A stretch of DNA of 63,444 nt from an uncultured Bacteroidales bacterium (lineage in GTDB: Bacteria; Bacteroidota; Bacteroidia; Bacteroidales; F082). A program made the translations under genes and the position numbers. The stretch is from NCBI GenBank assembly GCA_947304185.1, contig CAMZAM010000012.1, positions 1-63,444 on the forward strand. Reading direction: 5' to 3'. The stretch's first letter is position 1, and every line of letters begins with the position of its first letter. This document shows positions 33,050-42,400 of this stretch, in pieces. Under the pieces are notes generated by a model. That model searched no databases and was not told the origin of the DNA. It saw only the letters and a list, made by a program, of their open reading frames with translations.

Positions 33050-34336
33050 ATGAAAAAACTGTCTTTAATATTATTGTTAATTGTCTCATTCTCAGCGGCT
33101 TTCGCCCAAAACGACACGCTGAGAGTGATGCAGTATAACCTTCTCAACTACGGTAATTATACCAGCTACTGCAACACAACAAACAACAACATTAACGATA
33201 AAAACGGTTATATCCGAACTATCCTGACAGCTTATTATCCCGATATCCTCACCGTGTGCGAGATGGGAAGAAGCGCCTCTTTACCCAACGACTTTCTTAA
33301 TAATGTATTGAATGTCAATGGGTTAAACTTTTGGATGGCAAGAGGTGGAGCCAATACCGGTAACTCTTCACTCACCAACTGCATCTTCTATAACTCGACA
33401 AAACTTACATTAGTCGGACAACATGTCGCACAAAGCAACACCCGCGATATCGACGTATACGATTTCAAATTTAAAAACGACGACTCCGGAAGAATCGTTC
33501 TGACTTGCGTCATTGCACACCTCAAAGCCGGATCAAGCAACGACGATGCCAACAAACGTAAGATAATGGCTGAAAACACCATGAGATACCTTGAGAATAA
33601 CTACCGCGAGAGTAATGTCCTCATCATGGGCGATTTCAACCTCTACACCAGCACCGAAGGTGCCTATCAGGCCTTGACCAACAGCACGACATATCCTAAC
33701 TCTTATTTCATCGACCCGCTCTACCCTTACGGCGTGGGCGCATGGAACAACAACAGCTACTACGAGGATTATCATACACAATCGACACATAAGGATAGTA
33801 ACAGCGATTGCCACTCATCAGGCGGCATGGACGACCGTTTCGACTTCATCCTGATGTCGGAAAACATCTACGGCGGCAGAGAAGGCATCCGCTACATCGG
33901 CAACAGCTACAACGCCCTCGGCAACGACGGATACCGCTTCAACAAAAGCATCAACAGCCCGACAAACTATGCCGTATCTCAAGCAGTGGCAGACGCTCTG
34001 TACAATAACTCCGACCACATCCCTGTGACGATGGAACTCCTCGTACAGTATAACATCGGTGTCGACGAATATGCTGAAAACACACTGAGTTTCGACATCT
34101 TCCCGAATCCTGCTTCAGATAACATCAACATCCGATTCTATCAAGATAATTTAGGTAAAGCTAAAATATTGTTATTCAACACTTTAGGACAAACAGTCTA
34201 TTCCAGCGATATCTTCATCAATGATTGTCTCACCGAGCATGTCGTCAATGTCGATAATCTTCCCAAAGGCCTGTATTTCCTGAAGATAACAAACGCTGAC
34301 GGACTGACGAATACGAATAAAGTTATTGTAGAATGA
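33050..34336 (+). CDS. Secreted endonuclease/exonuclease/phosphatase-family protein with T9SS sorting domain
   Basis: The 428-aa protein has a signal peptide (MKKLSLILLLIVSFSAAFAQ). An EEP (DNase I-like) fold follows, with RVMQYNLLNYG, a GDFNLYTSTEGAY motif near residue 195, and a C-terminal SDHIPVTMEL carrying the Asp-His pair. It could be a nuclease or a phosphodiesterase acting outside the cell. The last 75 or so residues are a T9SS type A sorting domain beginning FDIFPNPASDNINI and ending GLTNTNKVIVE. It sits 2 bp after the pseudouridine synthase, and its stop overlaps the AtoE gene start by 4 bp. Confidence 0.9.
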   Translation: MKKLSLILLLIVSFSAAFAQNDTLRVMQYNLLNYGNYTSYCNTTNNNINDKNGYIRTILTAYYPDILTVCEMGRSASLPNDFLNNVLNVNGLNFWMARGGANTGNSSLTNCIFYNSTKLTLVGQHVAQSNTRDIDVYDFKFKNDDSGRIVLTCVIAHLKAGSSNDDANKRKIMAENTMRYLENNYRESNVLIMGDFNLYTSTEGAYQALTNSTTYPNSYFIDPLYPYGVGAWNNNSYYEDYHTQSTHKDSNSDCHSSGGMDDRFDFILMSENIYGGREGIRYIGNSYNALGNDGYRFNKSINSPTNYAVSQAVADALYNNSDHIPVTMELLVQYNIGVDEYAENTLSFDIFPNPASDNINIRFYQDNLGKAKILLFNTLGQTVYSSDIFINDCLTEHVVNVDNLPKGLYFLKITNADGLTNTNKVIVE

Positions 34337-35688
34337 AATTCTTCCACAAAATAATAAATGGATGCGTCGGCTTCATGCAGAAATATCTGCCTGAGCCGTT
34401 CATTTTTGCAATAATTCTCACCTTCGTCGCCATCGCAGTGGCCATCCCTGTCTGCCACCAGAGCATAGCCGAAGTGGTAAGCAACTGGGGCAGCGGCGTG
34501 TGGAATCTCCTCGGATTCTCCATGCAGATGGCTCTCATCCTCGTGACAGGCGCCACGTTGGCAGCAGCTCCTACCATCAAAAAAGGGATCAACAAACTGG
34601 CGTCACTGCCAAAGACACCCGCAAGAGCTATAGCTCTCGTCACCGGCATCTCCGCCGTGGCATGCTGGCTCAACTGGGGTTTCGGACTCATCGTGGGCGC
34701 CATCTTCGCCAAAGAGATAGCCAAGAAACTCCGTGGCGTCGACTACCGACTGCTCATAGCCTCAGCATACAGTGGCTTCGTGGTGTGGCACGCTGGCATC
34801 TCAGGCTCCATCCCACTCAAAATGGCATCCGACGTCGATGAGCTGGTGAAAGACACCAACGGCGTCATAACATCAGTGATTCCTATCGGAAACACCATCC
34901 TCGACTGGCATAACATCATCATGGTGGTGCTCGTCACCATCGCCCTGGTGGCAATAAACTCCCTGATGCACCCAAAGACCGGCATCGTCGCCATCGACCC
35001 TGCCCTTCTCAAAGAAGACGAAGAGGTAAAAATCGAGAAGGCAACCACCCCTGCCACAAAACTCGAAAACAGCAGAGTCTTAAGCCTCATCCTGGCACTT
35101 TTAGGCTTCGCATTCCTGATAATCAGCCTGTTTATCAAGAAAAAAGTCTTCGACCTCGGCTCTGTGATACTGCTATTCCTCTTCCTCGGCATCGTCTTGC
35201 ATAAGACACCTATCGCCTACGTTCGTTCGTTCTCCAAGTCTGTCGGAGGCGCAGCAGGCATACTGCTTCAGTTTCCATTTTATGCAGGTATCATGGGCAT
35301 AATCACCGGCGTCGGCGAATCAGGCATCTGCCTCGGCACGGTGGTGAGTCAGGCATTCATAAATATCTCAACGTCAACAACTTATCCATTATACACCTTC
35401 CTTTGCGCGGCCATCTTGAATATGTTTGTGCCATCAGGCGGCGGTCACTGGGCCATCCAGGCTCCTATCATGTTCGCTGCAGGCGAAGCACTCAACGTCG
35501 ACCATGGCCTCACAGGAATGGCGATAGCATGGGGCGACGCATGGACCAACCTCATTCAGCCTTTCTGGGCACTTCCTGCTCTCGCAATAGCGAAGCTTAA
35601 CGCCAAGGATATCATGGGCTTCTGTCTCATTGACCTTGTAGTTTCAGGTATCATAATAATCGGTGGACTTCTAATCTGGGCCATATGA
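34333..35688 (+). CDS. AtoE-type short-chain fatty acid transporter
   Basis: The 451-aa polytopic protein belongs to the AtoE (TIGR00366-type) short-chain fatty acid transporter family. Hydrophobic segments fill the sequence, with family stretches CWLNWGFGLIVGAIFAKEIA near 115 and VPSGGGHWAIQAPIMFAAGE near 363. It would move butyrate, acetate or similar acids across the inner membrane. Starts overlap on both sides: ATGA with the preceding secreted protein gene and again with dnaG. Pseudouridine synthase, EEP protein, AtoE and dnaG thus form one tightly packed unit of unrelated functions. Confidence 0.9.
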   Translation: MKFFHKIINGCVGFMQKYLPEPFIFAIILTFVAIAVAIPVCHQSIAEVVSNWGSGVWNLLGFSMQMALILVTGATLAAAPTIKKGINKLASLPKTPARAIALVTGISAVACWLNWGFGLIVGAIFAKEIAKKLRGVDYRLLIASAYSGFVVWHAGISGSIPLKMASDVDELVKDTNGVITSVIPIGNTILDWHNIIMVVLVTIALVAINSLMHPKTGIVAIDPALLKEDEEVKIEKATTPATKLENSRVLSLILALLGFAFLIISLFIKKKVFDLGSVILLFLFLGIVLHKTPIAYVRSFSKSVGGAAGILLQFPFYAGIMGIITGVGESGICLGTVVSQAFINISTSTTYPLYTFLCAAILNMFVPSGGGHWAIQAPIMFAAGEALNVDHGLTGMAIAWGDAWTNLIQPFWALPALAIAKLNAKDIMGFCLIDLVVSGIIIIGGLLIWAI

Positions 35689-37652
35689 TTCCACGCGAGA
35701 CCATAAATCAGATCATCGAGACAGCACGCATCGAAGACGTGGTGAGCGAGTTTGTGACGCTCCGCAAGCGCGGCTCTAACCTCATAGGAGTATGTCCGTT
35801 CCACAAGGAGAAGACGCCGTCGTTCAACGTCAACCCGGCCCGAAATATCTTTAAATGTTTCGGATGTGGCAAGGCTGGCGACTCGGTGCGTTTCATCATG
35901 GAACATGAGCATTACTCGTATCCTGAAGCTCTACGTTATCTCGCCAAGAAATACGGCATCAAGATAGAAGAACGCGAGCAGACACCCGAAGAGCTGGCGG
36001 CACAGAACGAGCGTGAACGTATGTTCAACATCAACAGCTTCGCTCAACAGTACTTCTCCGACACGATGATGACGTCCGACGAAGGACAATCTGTCGGCCT
36101 CGCCTACTTCCACGAACGCGGCTTCCGCGATGCCATCATCAACCGCTTTCAACTTGGCTACTGCCCAAACAGCGGCTCGGCCTTCACTGATTACGCAACA
36201 CAGCATGGCTACGACAAAGATCTGTTGATAAAGGTCGGCCTCACAGGAAACTACGAAAACCGCTTCTACGACCGCTATCAAGGCCGTGTCATCTTTCCGA
36301 TACACAACCTCACTGGGAAAGTCATAGGTTTCGGCGGACGTATCCTCACCAAGGAGAAAACCAAGGCAAAATACGTCAACTCGCCTGAATCGGAAATTTA
36401 CAATAAGAGTCAGACGCTCTACGGCATCTTCTTTGCCCGTAACGAGATATCAAAATTAGACAATTGCATCCTTGTAGAAGGCTACGCCGACGTGCTTTCA
36501 ATGCATCAGGCGGGTATCGAGAACGTGGTGGCAAGCTCCGGCACCTCCTTGACGACCGAGCAGATCCGCATGATAAGCCGTTACACGAAGAACATCACCA
36601 TGCTCTACGACGGCGACGCTGCAGGTATCCACGCAGCTCTGCGCGGCACCAACATGATCCTTGAAGAAGGCATGAACGTACGCATCGTGGTGCTGCCTCC
36701 CGAAGACGACCCAGACAGCTTCGTGCAAAACAACCCTATTGAGGTTGTCACCAAATACCTTGAAGATAACGCCCGCGATTTCATCGGGTTCAAGACCAAC
36801 CTCCTGCTGAAAGATGCCCAAAATGACCCTATCAAGCGCGCCTCTGTCATCAAAGACATTGTCGAGACAATAGCTGTCATCCCCGACCCTATCTATAGGG
36901 CCACATATATCAAAGAATGCAGCCGCACCCTCGAGATGGCAGAGCAGACACTCACCAACGAGGTTAATAAAATCCTGCGTGCCAAATATCGCAAACAACT
37001 GGGTCTTGACCCCAAATTAGACTCCCAGCTGACTTATCAAGAGTATCAAACTTATCAACCTCAGCAGCAACAGGTCGAACCTAAAGACACTACGCCTGTC
37101 GGCTTCTTCCAAGAACAGGAACTCGTGAAACTGCTTCTCTCTCACGGCAGCGAGACCATTGAAATTGAAGAAAAAGACGAAGACGGTAAAGTCATCAACA
37201 CATATATCACCACAATAGCCTCAGCCATCGTCGACGACCTTAAAAACGACGGTCTGCTGTTCAGCGACCCGACTCACAAGAAGATTTTCGATGCCTTCGA
37301 TAACGGTCTCGACACCGGCAACCTCCCGACAGCGCAAGACTTCACCTCGAGTGAAGACCAAGATGTGGCAGTGCTCGCCGCCGACCTCCTGAGCACCCAG
37401 TATAAACTCGACGATTGGCAGCGGCACCGCATAGTGGTACGTACCGAAGACGACGTACTCAAAAAGACCGTCCTCACGTCGATACTACGCTTCAAAGATA
37501 TGGTTATAGAAGACCGTCGCACGGCCGTCGTAAAAGAGTTGCAGTCGTGCACCGATTCCGACGAACAGCTTATCCTCCTTCAAAAGAAGAAGAAACTCGA
37601 TGCAATACGACTAAAGATCAATCACGATCTCGGAATCGTAATTACGAAATAA
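35685..37652 (+). CDS. dnaG: DNA primase DnaG
   Basis: The 655-aa primase makes RNA primers at the replication fork. The CHC2 zinc finger holds Cys37, His40, Cys58 and Cys61 (GVCPFHKEKTPSF and FKCFGCGKAGD). The TOPRIM domain has the acidic motif ILVEGYADVLSMHQAG near 260 and DGDAAGIHAA near 305. The C-terminal part would be the DnaB-interaction domain. The ATG overlaps the stop of the AtoE gene. Its last 11 bp overlap the convergent 2-hydroxyacid dehydrogenase gene, so no separate terminator is possible there. Confidence 0.97.
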   Translation: MIPRETINQIIETARIEDVVSEFVTLRKRGSNLIGVCPFHKEKTPSFNVNPARNIFKCFGCGKAGDSVRFIMEHEHYSYPEALRYLAKKYGIKIEEREQTPEELAAQNERERMFNINSFAQQYFSDTMMTSDEGQSVGLAYFHERGFRDAIINRFQLGYCPNSGSAFTDYATQHGYDKDLLIKVGLTGNYENRFYDRYQGRVIFPIHNLTGKVIGFGGRILTKEKTKAKYVNSPESEIYNKSQTLYGIFFARNEISKLDNCILVEGYADVLSMHQAGIENVVASSGTSLTTEQIRMISRYTKNITMLYDGDAAGIHAALRGTNMILEEGMNVRIVVLPPEDDPDSFVQNNPIEVVTKYLEDNARDFIGFKTNLLLKDAQNDPIKRASVIKDIVETIAVIPDPIYRATYIKECSRTLEMAEQTLTNEVNKILRAKYRKQLGLDPKLDSQLTYQEYQTYQPQQQQVEPKDTTPVGFFQEQELVKLLLSHGSETIEIEEKDEDGKVINTYITTIASAIVDDLKNDGLLFSDPTHKKIFDAFDNGLDTGNLPTAQDFTSSEDQDVAVLAADLLSTQYKLDDWQRHRIVVRTEDDVLKKTVLTSILRFKDMVIEDRRTAVVKELQSCTDSDEQLILLQKKKKLDAIRLKINHDLGIVITK

Positions 37653-38556
37653 AGTCCTCCACGTTTTTAACGACAATCCCAAGTCTCAAAAGAAACGCTT
37701 CTTTTGTCGCAAACCCTATATGTGGCAACAACATCGTATTTGGTGCTGTCAAAATCGGGTTGTCTTCTTTCAATGGCGGTTCACCGTCATAAACATCTAA
37801 TGCGGCTCCGGCAATCACACCGTTTTTCAATGCCTCAGCAAGGTCAGCGGTATTCACCACCGGTCCTCTCGCTGCGTTGACGATGACAGCAGAAGGTTTC
37901 ATCAAGGCAAAGTCTTTGGAAGTCAAAAAGTTACGCGTATCGTTATTCAAAGCTATATGCAACGCCACGATGTCCGACTCTTTAAGCAGCGTCTCCTTGT
38001 CGACAAACGTCACTCCAGAAACTTGCTTTGGTGTGCGGTTCCAAGCAATCACCTTGCATCCGAAGGCTTGTGCCAATGCCGCCGTCCTCTGTCCGATGGC
38101 TCCCATGCCAATGATGCCGACAGTCTTACCAGCAATCTCGCGTCCCGGTGCTATCGAAGGGCCCTTACAGCTACGTGTAATTCTATCATTTTCAATCACA
38201 TGACGATATAATCCTATCATCATGCAGATAGTCTCCTCCGCAACTGCCTCAGTAGAATAGCCGGCAGCATTCATCACCACGATGCCACGACGCTTGCACT
38301 CATCCATGTCAATATGGTCAAGACCCGTAAATGCTATCGAAAGCATCTTCAGATTCGGACAGGCATCGAAAAAGTCCTTGCGCAACGGCATGTTACTCTC
38401 AAGCACCACATCGGCGCCTGCAGCGCGTTCAATGTTTAACTCCGGCTTGCGGTCAGGATAAACCACAACCTCATGCCCTTGCTTCTTTAAATTGTCACAA
38501 GCCTTCTCAATGGCTTCAACAGTGAGTCCTAACGGCTCCAAAAAGACTATCTTCAT
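37642..38556 (-). CDS. D-isomer-specific 2-hydroxyacid dehydrogenase
   Basis: The 304-aa NAD-dependent enzyme reduces a 2-keto acid to a D-2-hydroxy acid, or the reverse. The Rossmann loop is GIIGMGAIGQRTAALAQAFG near 143-162. The catalytic Arg lies in NAARGPVV, the Glu in LDVYDGEPPL, and the His in LLPHIGFATKEA. The exact substrate (glycerate, lactate, phosphoglycerate or other) is not clear. A seven-residue upstream extension is excluded because its first codon would sit at the transcription start implied by the promoter box at 38582-38589. Confidence 0.92.
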   Translation of the reverse strand: MKIVFLEPLGLTVEAIEKACDNLKKQGHEVVVYPDRKPELNIERAAGADVVLESNMPLRKDFFDACPNLKMLSIAFTGLDHIDMDECKRRGIVVMNAAGYSTEAVAEETICMMIGLYRHVIENDRITRSCKGPSIAPGREIAGKTVGIIGMGAIGQRTAALAQAFGCKVIAWNRTPKQVSGVTFVDKETLLKESDIVALHIALNNDTRNFLTSKDFALMKPSAVIVNAARGPVVNTADLAEALKNGVIAGAALDVYDGEPPLKEDNPILTAPNTMLLPHIGFATKEAFLLRLGIVVKNVEDFIS

Positions 38557-38581
38557 CGTTTTCAGTGTTTGTTTCAAACAA

Positions 38582-38589
38582 CAAAGATA
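38582..38589 (-). promoter_or_regulatory. -7 box of the 2-hydroxyacid dehydrogenase gene
   Basis: The minus strand reads TATCTTTG, 25 bp before the ATG at 38556. The rest of 38590-38793 is AT-rich spacer between ssb and this gene, where I see no credible gene. Confidence 0.55.
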
Positions 38590-38793
38590 GTCTTTTTTTC
38601 AACACAGCGCTATTTTTATTCATGAAGGGACCTCTCCGACCTGCTAAAAAGATTATAACCATAACCAAAGATGAAATCAATAAAGATGAGATTATAACAA
38701 ATGAGCATCGTAAAACAAAATAACCGAAATGTAATGATAATGATGGTAATGAAGTCGTGGCAACTCCATAGCGGCAGGCCCCTACCATGAATA

Positions 38794-39162
38794 CTACTCC
38801 GTATCGTCTTTCGACTCGTCTTCGTTACTCATTTTGTCGATAAGCATAAACTCATCCATCATAATCTCTGTAACGCGACGTTTGTTTTTATCCTTATCCT
38901 CATACTCTCGAGTCTGTAATTTGCCTTCTAAAGCCATTAAACGGCCTTTTCTGACGATTTTTTCCACAATCTCAGCTGTTCTTCCCCACGCAACGATGTT
39001 GTGCCATTCTGTCTCCTGTACAAGTTCCATATTATCATTGTAATGTTTCTCGTTGGTGGCCAACGTGAATCTCGCGCGCTTTTTGTTGTCGCCGAATTTC
39101 TTAATCTCCGGATCCATGCCCGGACGTCCAATCAAATGAACTGAATTTCTCAAGGTTCCCAT
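38794..39162 (-). CDS. ssb: Single-stranded DNA-binding protein
   Basis: The 122-aa OB-fold protein begins MGTLRNSVHLIGRPGMDPEI, a typical SSB start. It has the core strands RARFTLATNE, TEWHNIVAWG and GRLMALEGKLQTREYEDKD. The acidic C-terminal tail ends SKDDTE, not the classical DDDIPF, so the protein-docking tip is altered or belongs to a variant group. It binds single-stranded DNA during replication and repair. Its promoter is at 39200-39207. In this phylum gldE often follows ssb, but it is not present here. Confidence 0.92.
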   Translation of the reverse strand: MGTLRNSVHLIGRPGMDPEIKKFGDNKKRARFTLATNEKHYNDNMELVQETEWHNIVAWGRTAEIVEKIVRKGRLMALEGKLQTREYEDKDKNKRRVTEIMMDEFMLIDKMSNEDESKDDTE

Positions 39163-39199
39163 AGTAAACTGTTTTTCGTTAATAAAAATGATTACGACA

Positions 39200-39207
39200 C
39201 AAAATTA
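39200..39207 (-). promoter_or_regulatory. -7 box of ssb
   Basis: The minus strand reads TAATTTTG, 37 bp before the ATG at 39162. Confidence 0.5.
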
Positions 39208-39214
39208 CTATGCA

Positions 39215-39246
39215 CAAAAAAATTAGTCGTACGAAAAACGACTAAT
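39215..39246 (-). terminator. Second minus-strand terminator beyond the 2508-aa gene
   Basis: ATTAGTCGT (39222-39230) pairs with ACGACTAAT (39238-39246) around 7 nt. Read on the minus strand it is followed by a run of T residues. It backs up the terminator at 39392-39432 and shields ssb from read-through. Confidence 0.65.
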
Positions 39247-39391
39247 CTCTTCTTGTTTTTATAAAACCTTGATTATCAGTTATTTAAACTCTCCCAAAAA
39301 CCTATTTTTACCCTTTTACAATGTTAATAAACTTTTACAGTTCATCATAATTTATTGATTATCAATCCCCAAACCTCAATAACAAATAACC

Positions 39392-39432
39392 AAAAAAATA
39401 AGGGTCCCCTTACGGGAAACCCTTATTTTTTT
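39392..39432 (-). terminator. Terminator of the 2508-aa adhesin gene
   Basis: AAAAAATAAGGGT pairs with ACCCTTATTTTTT across a short GC-containing loop, 17 bp after the stop codon. The interval 39247-39391 is AT-rich and I see nothing else in it. Confidence 0.8.
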
Positions 39433-39448
39433 CTAACCTTAATGGTTA

Positions 39449-42400
39449 TTACTTGACAACTGTGATTCTCTTCACGCTGCTGCCGTTTTCTGTGTCGATT
39501 CTGACCATGTAGACACCTGACTCGAACTGACCCATGTTGAGGACCATTGAATCAGCGTTCACGTTCTGGTCGTAAACCATCTGACCCATAGCGTTGAACA
39601 CTGTTACGTGTGTCATTGCTTCAGCATTGATGTGGAGATCGCCGCTTGTTGGGTTAGGATAGATTGAATTGACAACCTCATTCTCAGCAATTGAGAGAGG
39701 AGGTACTATCACAGTGATTGTCTCTAAGCATGACATTGCGTAGTATGTTACGTCGTAGTCACCGCCGTAGATAACTCTGATTGAGTATGAGTACTCACCT
39801 GGAGCCATATCCTCATCTGTGTAAGTTGTTGTGTTGGCATCGAAGATACCGACAAACTCACCGTCACGATAGAGGACTGCACCTACGATGTCGCCTGTTG
39901 GTTGTGGTGGAACTGGACCGCCACCTTCACCGACGAGTTTGAATGCAGCACCGTAAGGCTCGTTGTTACCACTGTCTAACAAGTTCTGCCATGCACCGCT
40001 TGATGCGAGGTATTGGATACCGTTACCTGAGTTACCGATTGTTGGGTAAGCCTCTGGCTGTCCCCATGGACCGCTTGAACCTGAACCTGTCATGTTCCAT
40101 ACCAAGTAGTATGTGCCAGCCTCGAGTTGGATATTCAAACCTGTTGCTGTCAAAGCCATGATTGGACGTGTTGTACCTGTTGGGGTATTGTCTGATCCAC
40201 GGTAAGCATTGGTGAATGATGTAGATGTCATGATATTGGTTGTCATGTCACCCCAAACAAGGTTACCACCCTGACCTGGATGACCGTCATAGATAGCTGC
40301 ATACAATCCTGTGAAGGTTGATGTTGTTGATGAACCTGTCTGGTAACCGTAAACCTCAATCTCATTGATTGTTGAAGCTGCATCAAGTGTGAAGTCGTCA
40401 CCAATCATGTTGCCTGAAGTGTTCTGTGCACCAGGACCGTAGGTTGACTGTGAACCCTTAATCCATGAAGCATCGGCGCCATTTGACATTGCACCTGCGT
40501 CTGTTACGAAGTGTGGTTCGTAAAGGACTGTTCTGCCAGCCTTAGCAGGAGCTGTCAACTCAACGTCGTCAATCCAAACCTCATACATGTCATAGTTAAC
40601 ATCGTGGAATGCGATGTAAACGGTCTGACCAGCGTATGCGCTGAGGTCGATTGAATGTGCACGCCAGTTGTCGTAACGGTTGTTCGACTTGCGAACCATT
40701 GCACCGTCGCTGCTGCCCTTGGCGCTACCACTCCAAACCTGTGTGAAGTCGGCTGATGATGCAGGAGTATTAGCTGTTGAGATGCACACTGAGAAGCTCT
40801 CAGCATATGAATCGTTAGCATTGTCAGCAAAGAATGACAATGTTGAACCGTTAACGATATCATACTTCTGAGGAGTAATGAGATAGCTGTCTGTGTTGAA
40901 TGCACCAACATAGTCTACGAATGAGTAGCACATTGCGAAACCTGAGCCGCCGTGAGCGTGTTCAGTGTAGTCATAACCGCCTGGGTTATCATCGCTGTGG
41001 AGCCATTCGCCACCGTCAGCGTTGATAGTGAGGACTGTCCAGCCATTCAAACCACCTTCAAAGTCTTCTGAGAATGAAGTGTTGCCTGTTGGTGGAGGTG
41101 TTGGGCCAACGCCGCCTGGCAATGTCCATGTCACAACAACATCCTGCTGTTCATCGTTGACTTGGATAACTTCTGCATTGTAATCAACCATGCCACCGAA
41201 GTTGTCGCATGATGTGTATGTCCATGTGTAGCTCATCCAGTCACCCATGCCTGATGTATAGAGAGGAGCGACCTGTGCTACGTGCACTGAACCCTCTTCC
41301 ATACCCTCAACATCGAACTGATAGAATGGATATGTTGTCTCGCCAACGTAATTACCGTCAAGCATGACTTTGTAGCTGATAGGAGCACGGTTGCCGCTCA
41401 TAGTCTTAAGTGTACCGTTGACACCATTATACTGAGGAACTGAAATCTCGTGGACTTCACCCTTAGCACCGGTTGCTACGTATGCACGAACCATGATGGT
41501 TTCACCTGTAACGCCAACGTTTGCCATATCATACCATGTACCGCTGATAGCAACCCAACGACCGTTAGGATCGCCTGAAACATCAGTACTGCATGCTGCC
41601 GGATATGCGTCACCGCTGACATTGTCGAATACAACCCACAAGTTCTTTGTAGGATCAATTGTAACAGGTGTTGCAAATTCAACCTCTACAAAGTCTTCTA
41701 CTGTGCCTGTGAATGTGCAGTTAGCTGTACCGACTGCTGTTGCAGGAGCTGTTGTACCATCATTGTAGATAGTAACTGTACCAGTCATCGGCTGACCTGT
41801 AGCATCATACTTAGAAACCTTGGTCACAGTGTTGCCTTCGTATGTACCGGCTGGGAACATAACACCAAACTGGAACTGACCACCGCCTAAACCGACTGAT
41901 CCTAAGAACGTACCATCGTCATAGAAGTACCAATCTCCACCTGGTGTTGGAGGTGTCGGAGGTGTTGGTTGTGGACCTGGCACGCTGCCTTCCCACTTAG
42001 CCCAACCTGTTGGTGAAACATACAAACCTTCAACTGGAGCGATGATTTCAACGAGAGTGAATGAAACTTCCTTGTCTTCGTCAACAAAGATTGTCTCTTC
42101 CTCTGTGGTGTAGCCGTTGAATGAAGCTGTCACTGTGTATTCAGCACCCTTGCGGACGTCGAACACAACATTGCCTTCCTCACCAACTGTCTCTGTGAGT
42201 GTCTCATCACCGCAGACAACTGTTACTGTTGCACCGGCTGGTGACTGACCATTGCTCAAATTAACGTATGCTGTGATTGTAGCATCCATATCCTTCTCGA
42301 TCACATTTGACCAGAGAATCTCTGACTCACCATCACCTGTTGGTGTTGGAGGTGTTGGAGGAACTGGTGCTGCTGCATATGTAATTGTAACGTCATCAAT

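Noticed and set aside
38516..38788. 90-codon open frame downstream of ssb
   Set aside because: It covers the promoter and start of the 2-hydroxyacid dehydrogenase gene. Hydrophobic stretches could hint at a gldE remnant, but the similarity is too weak to claim.
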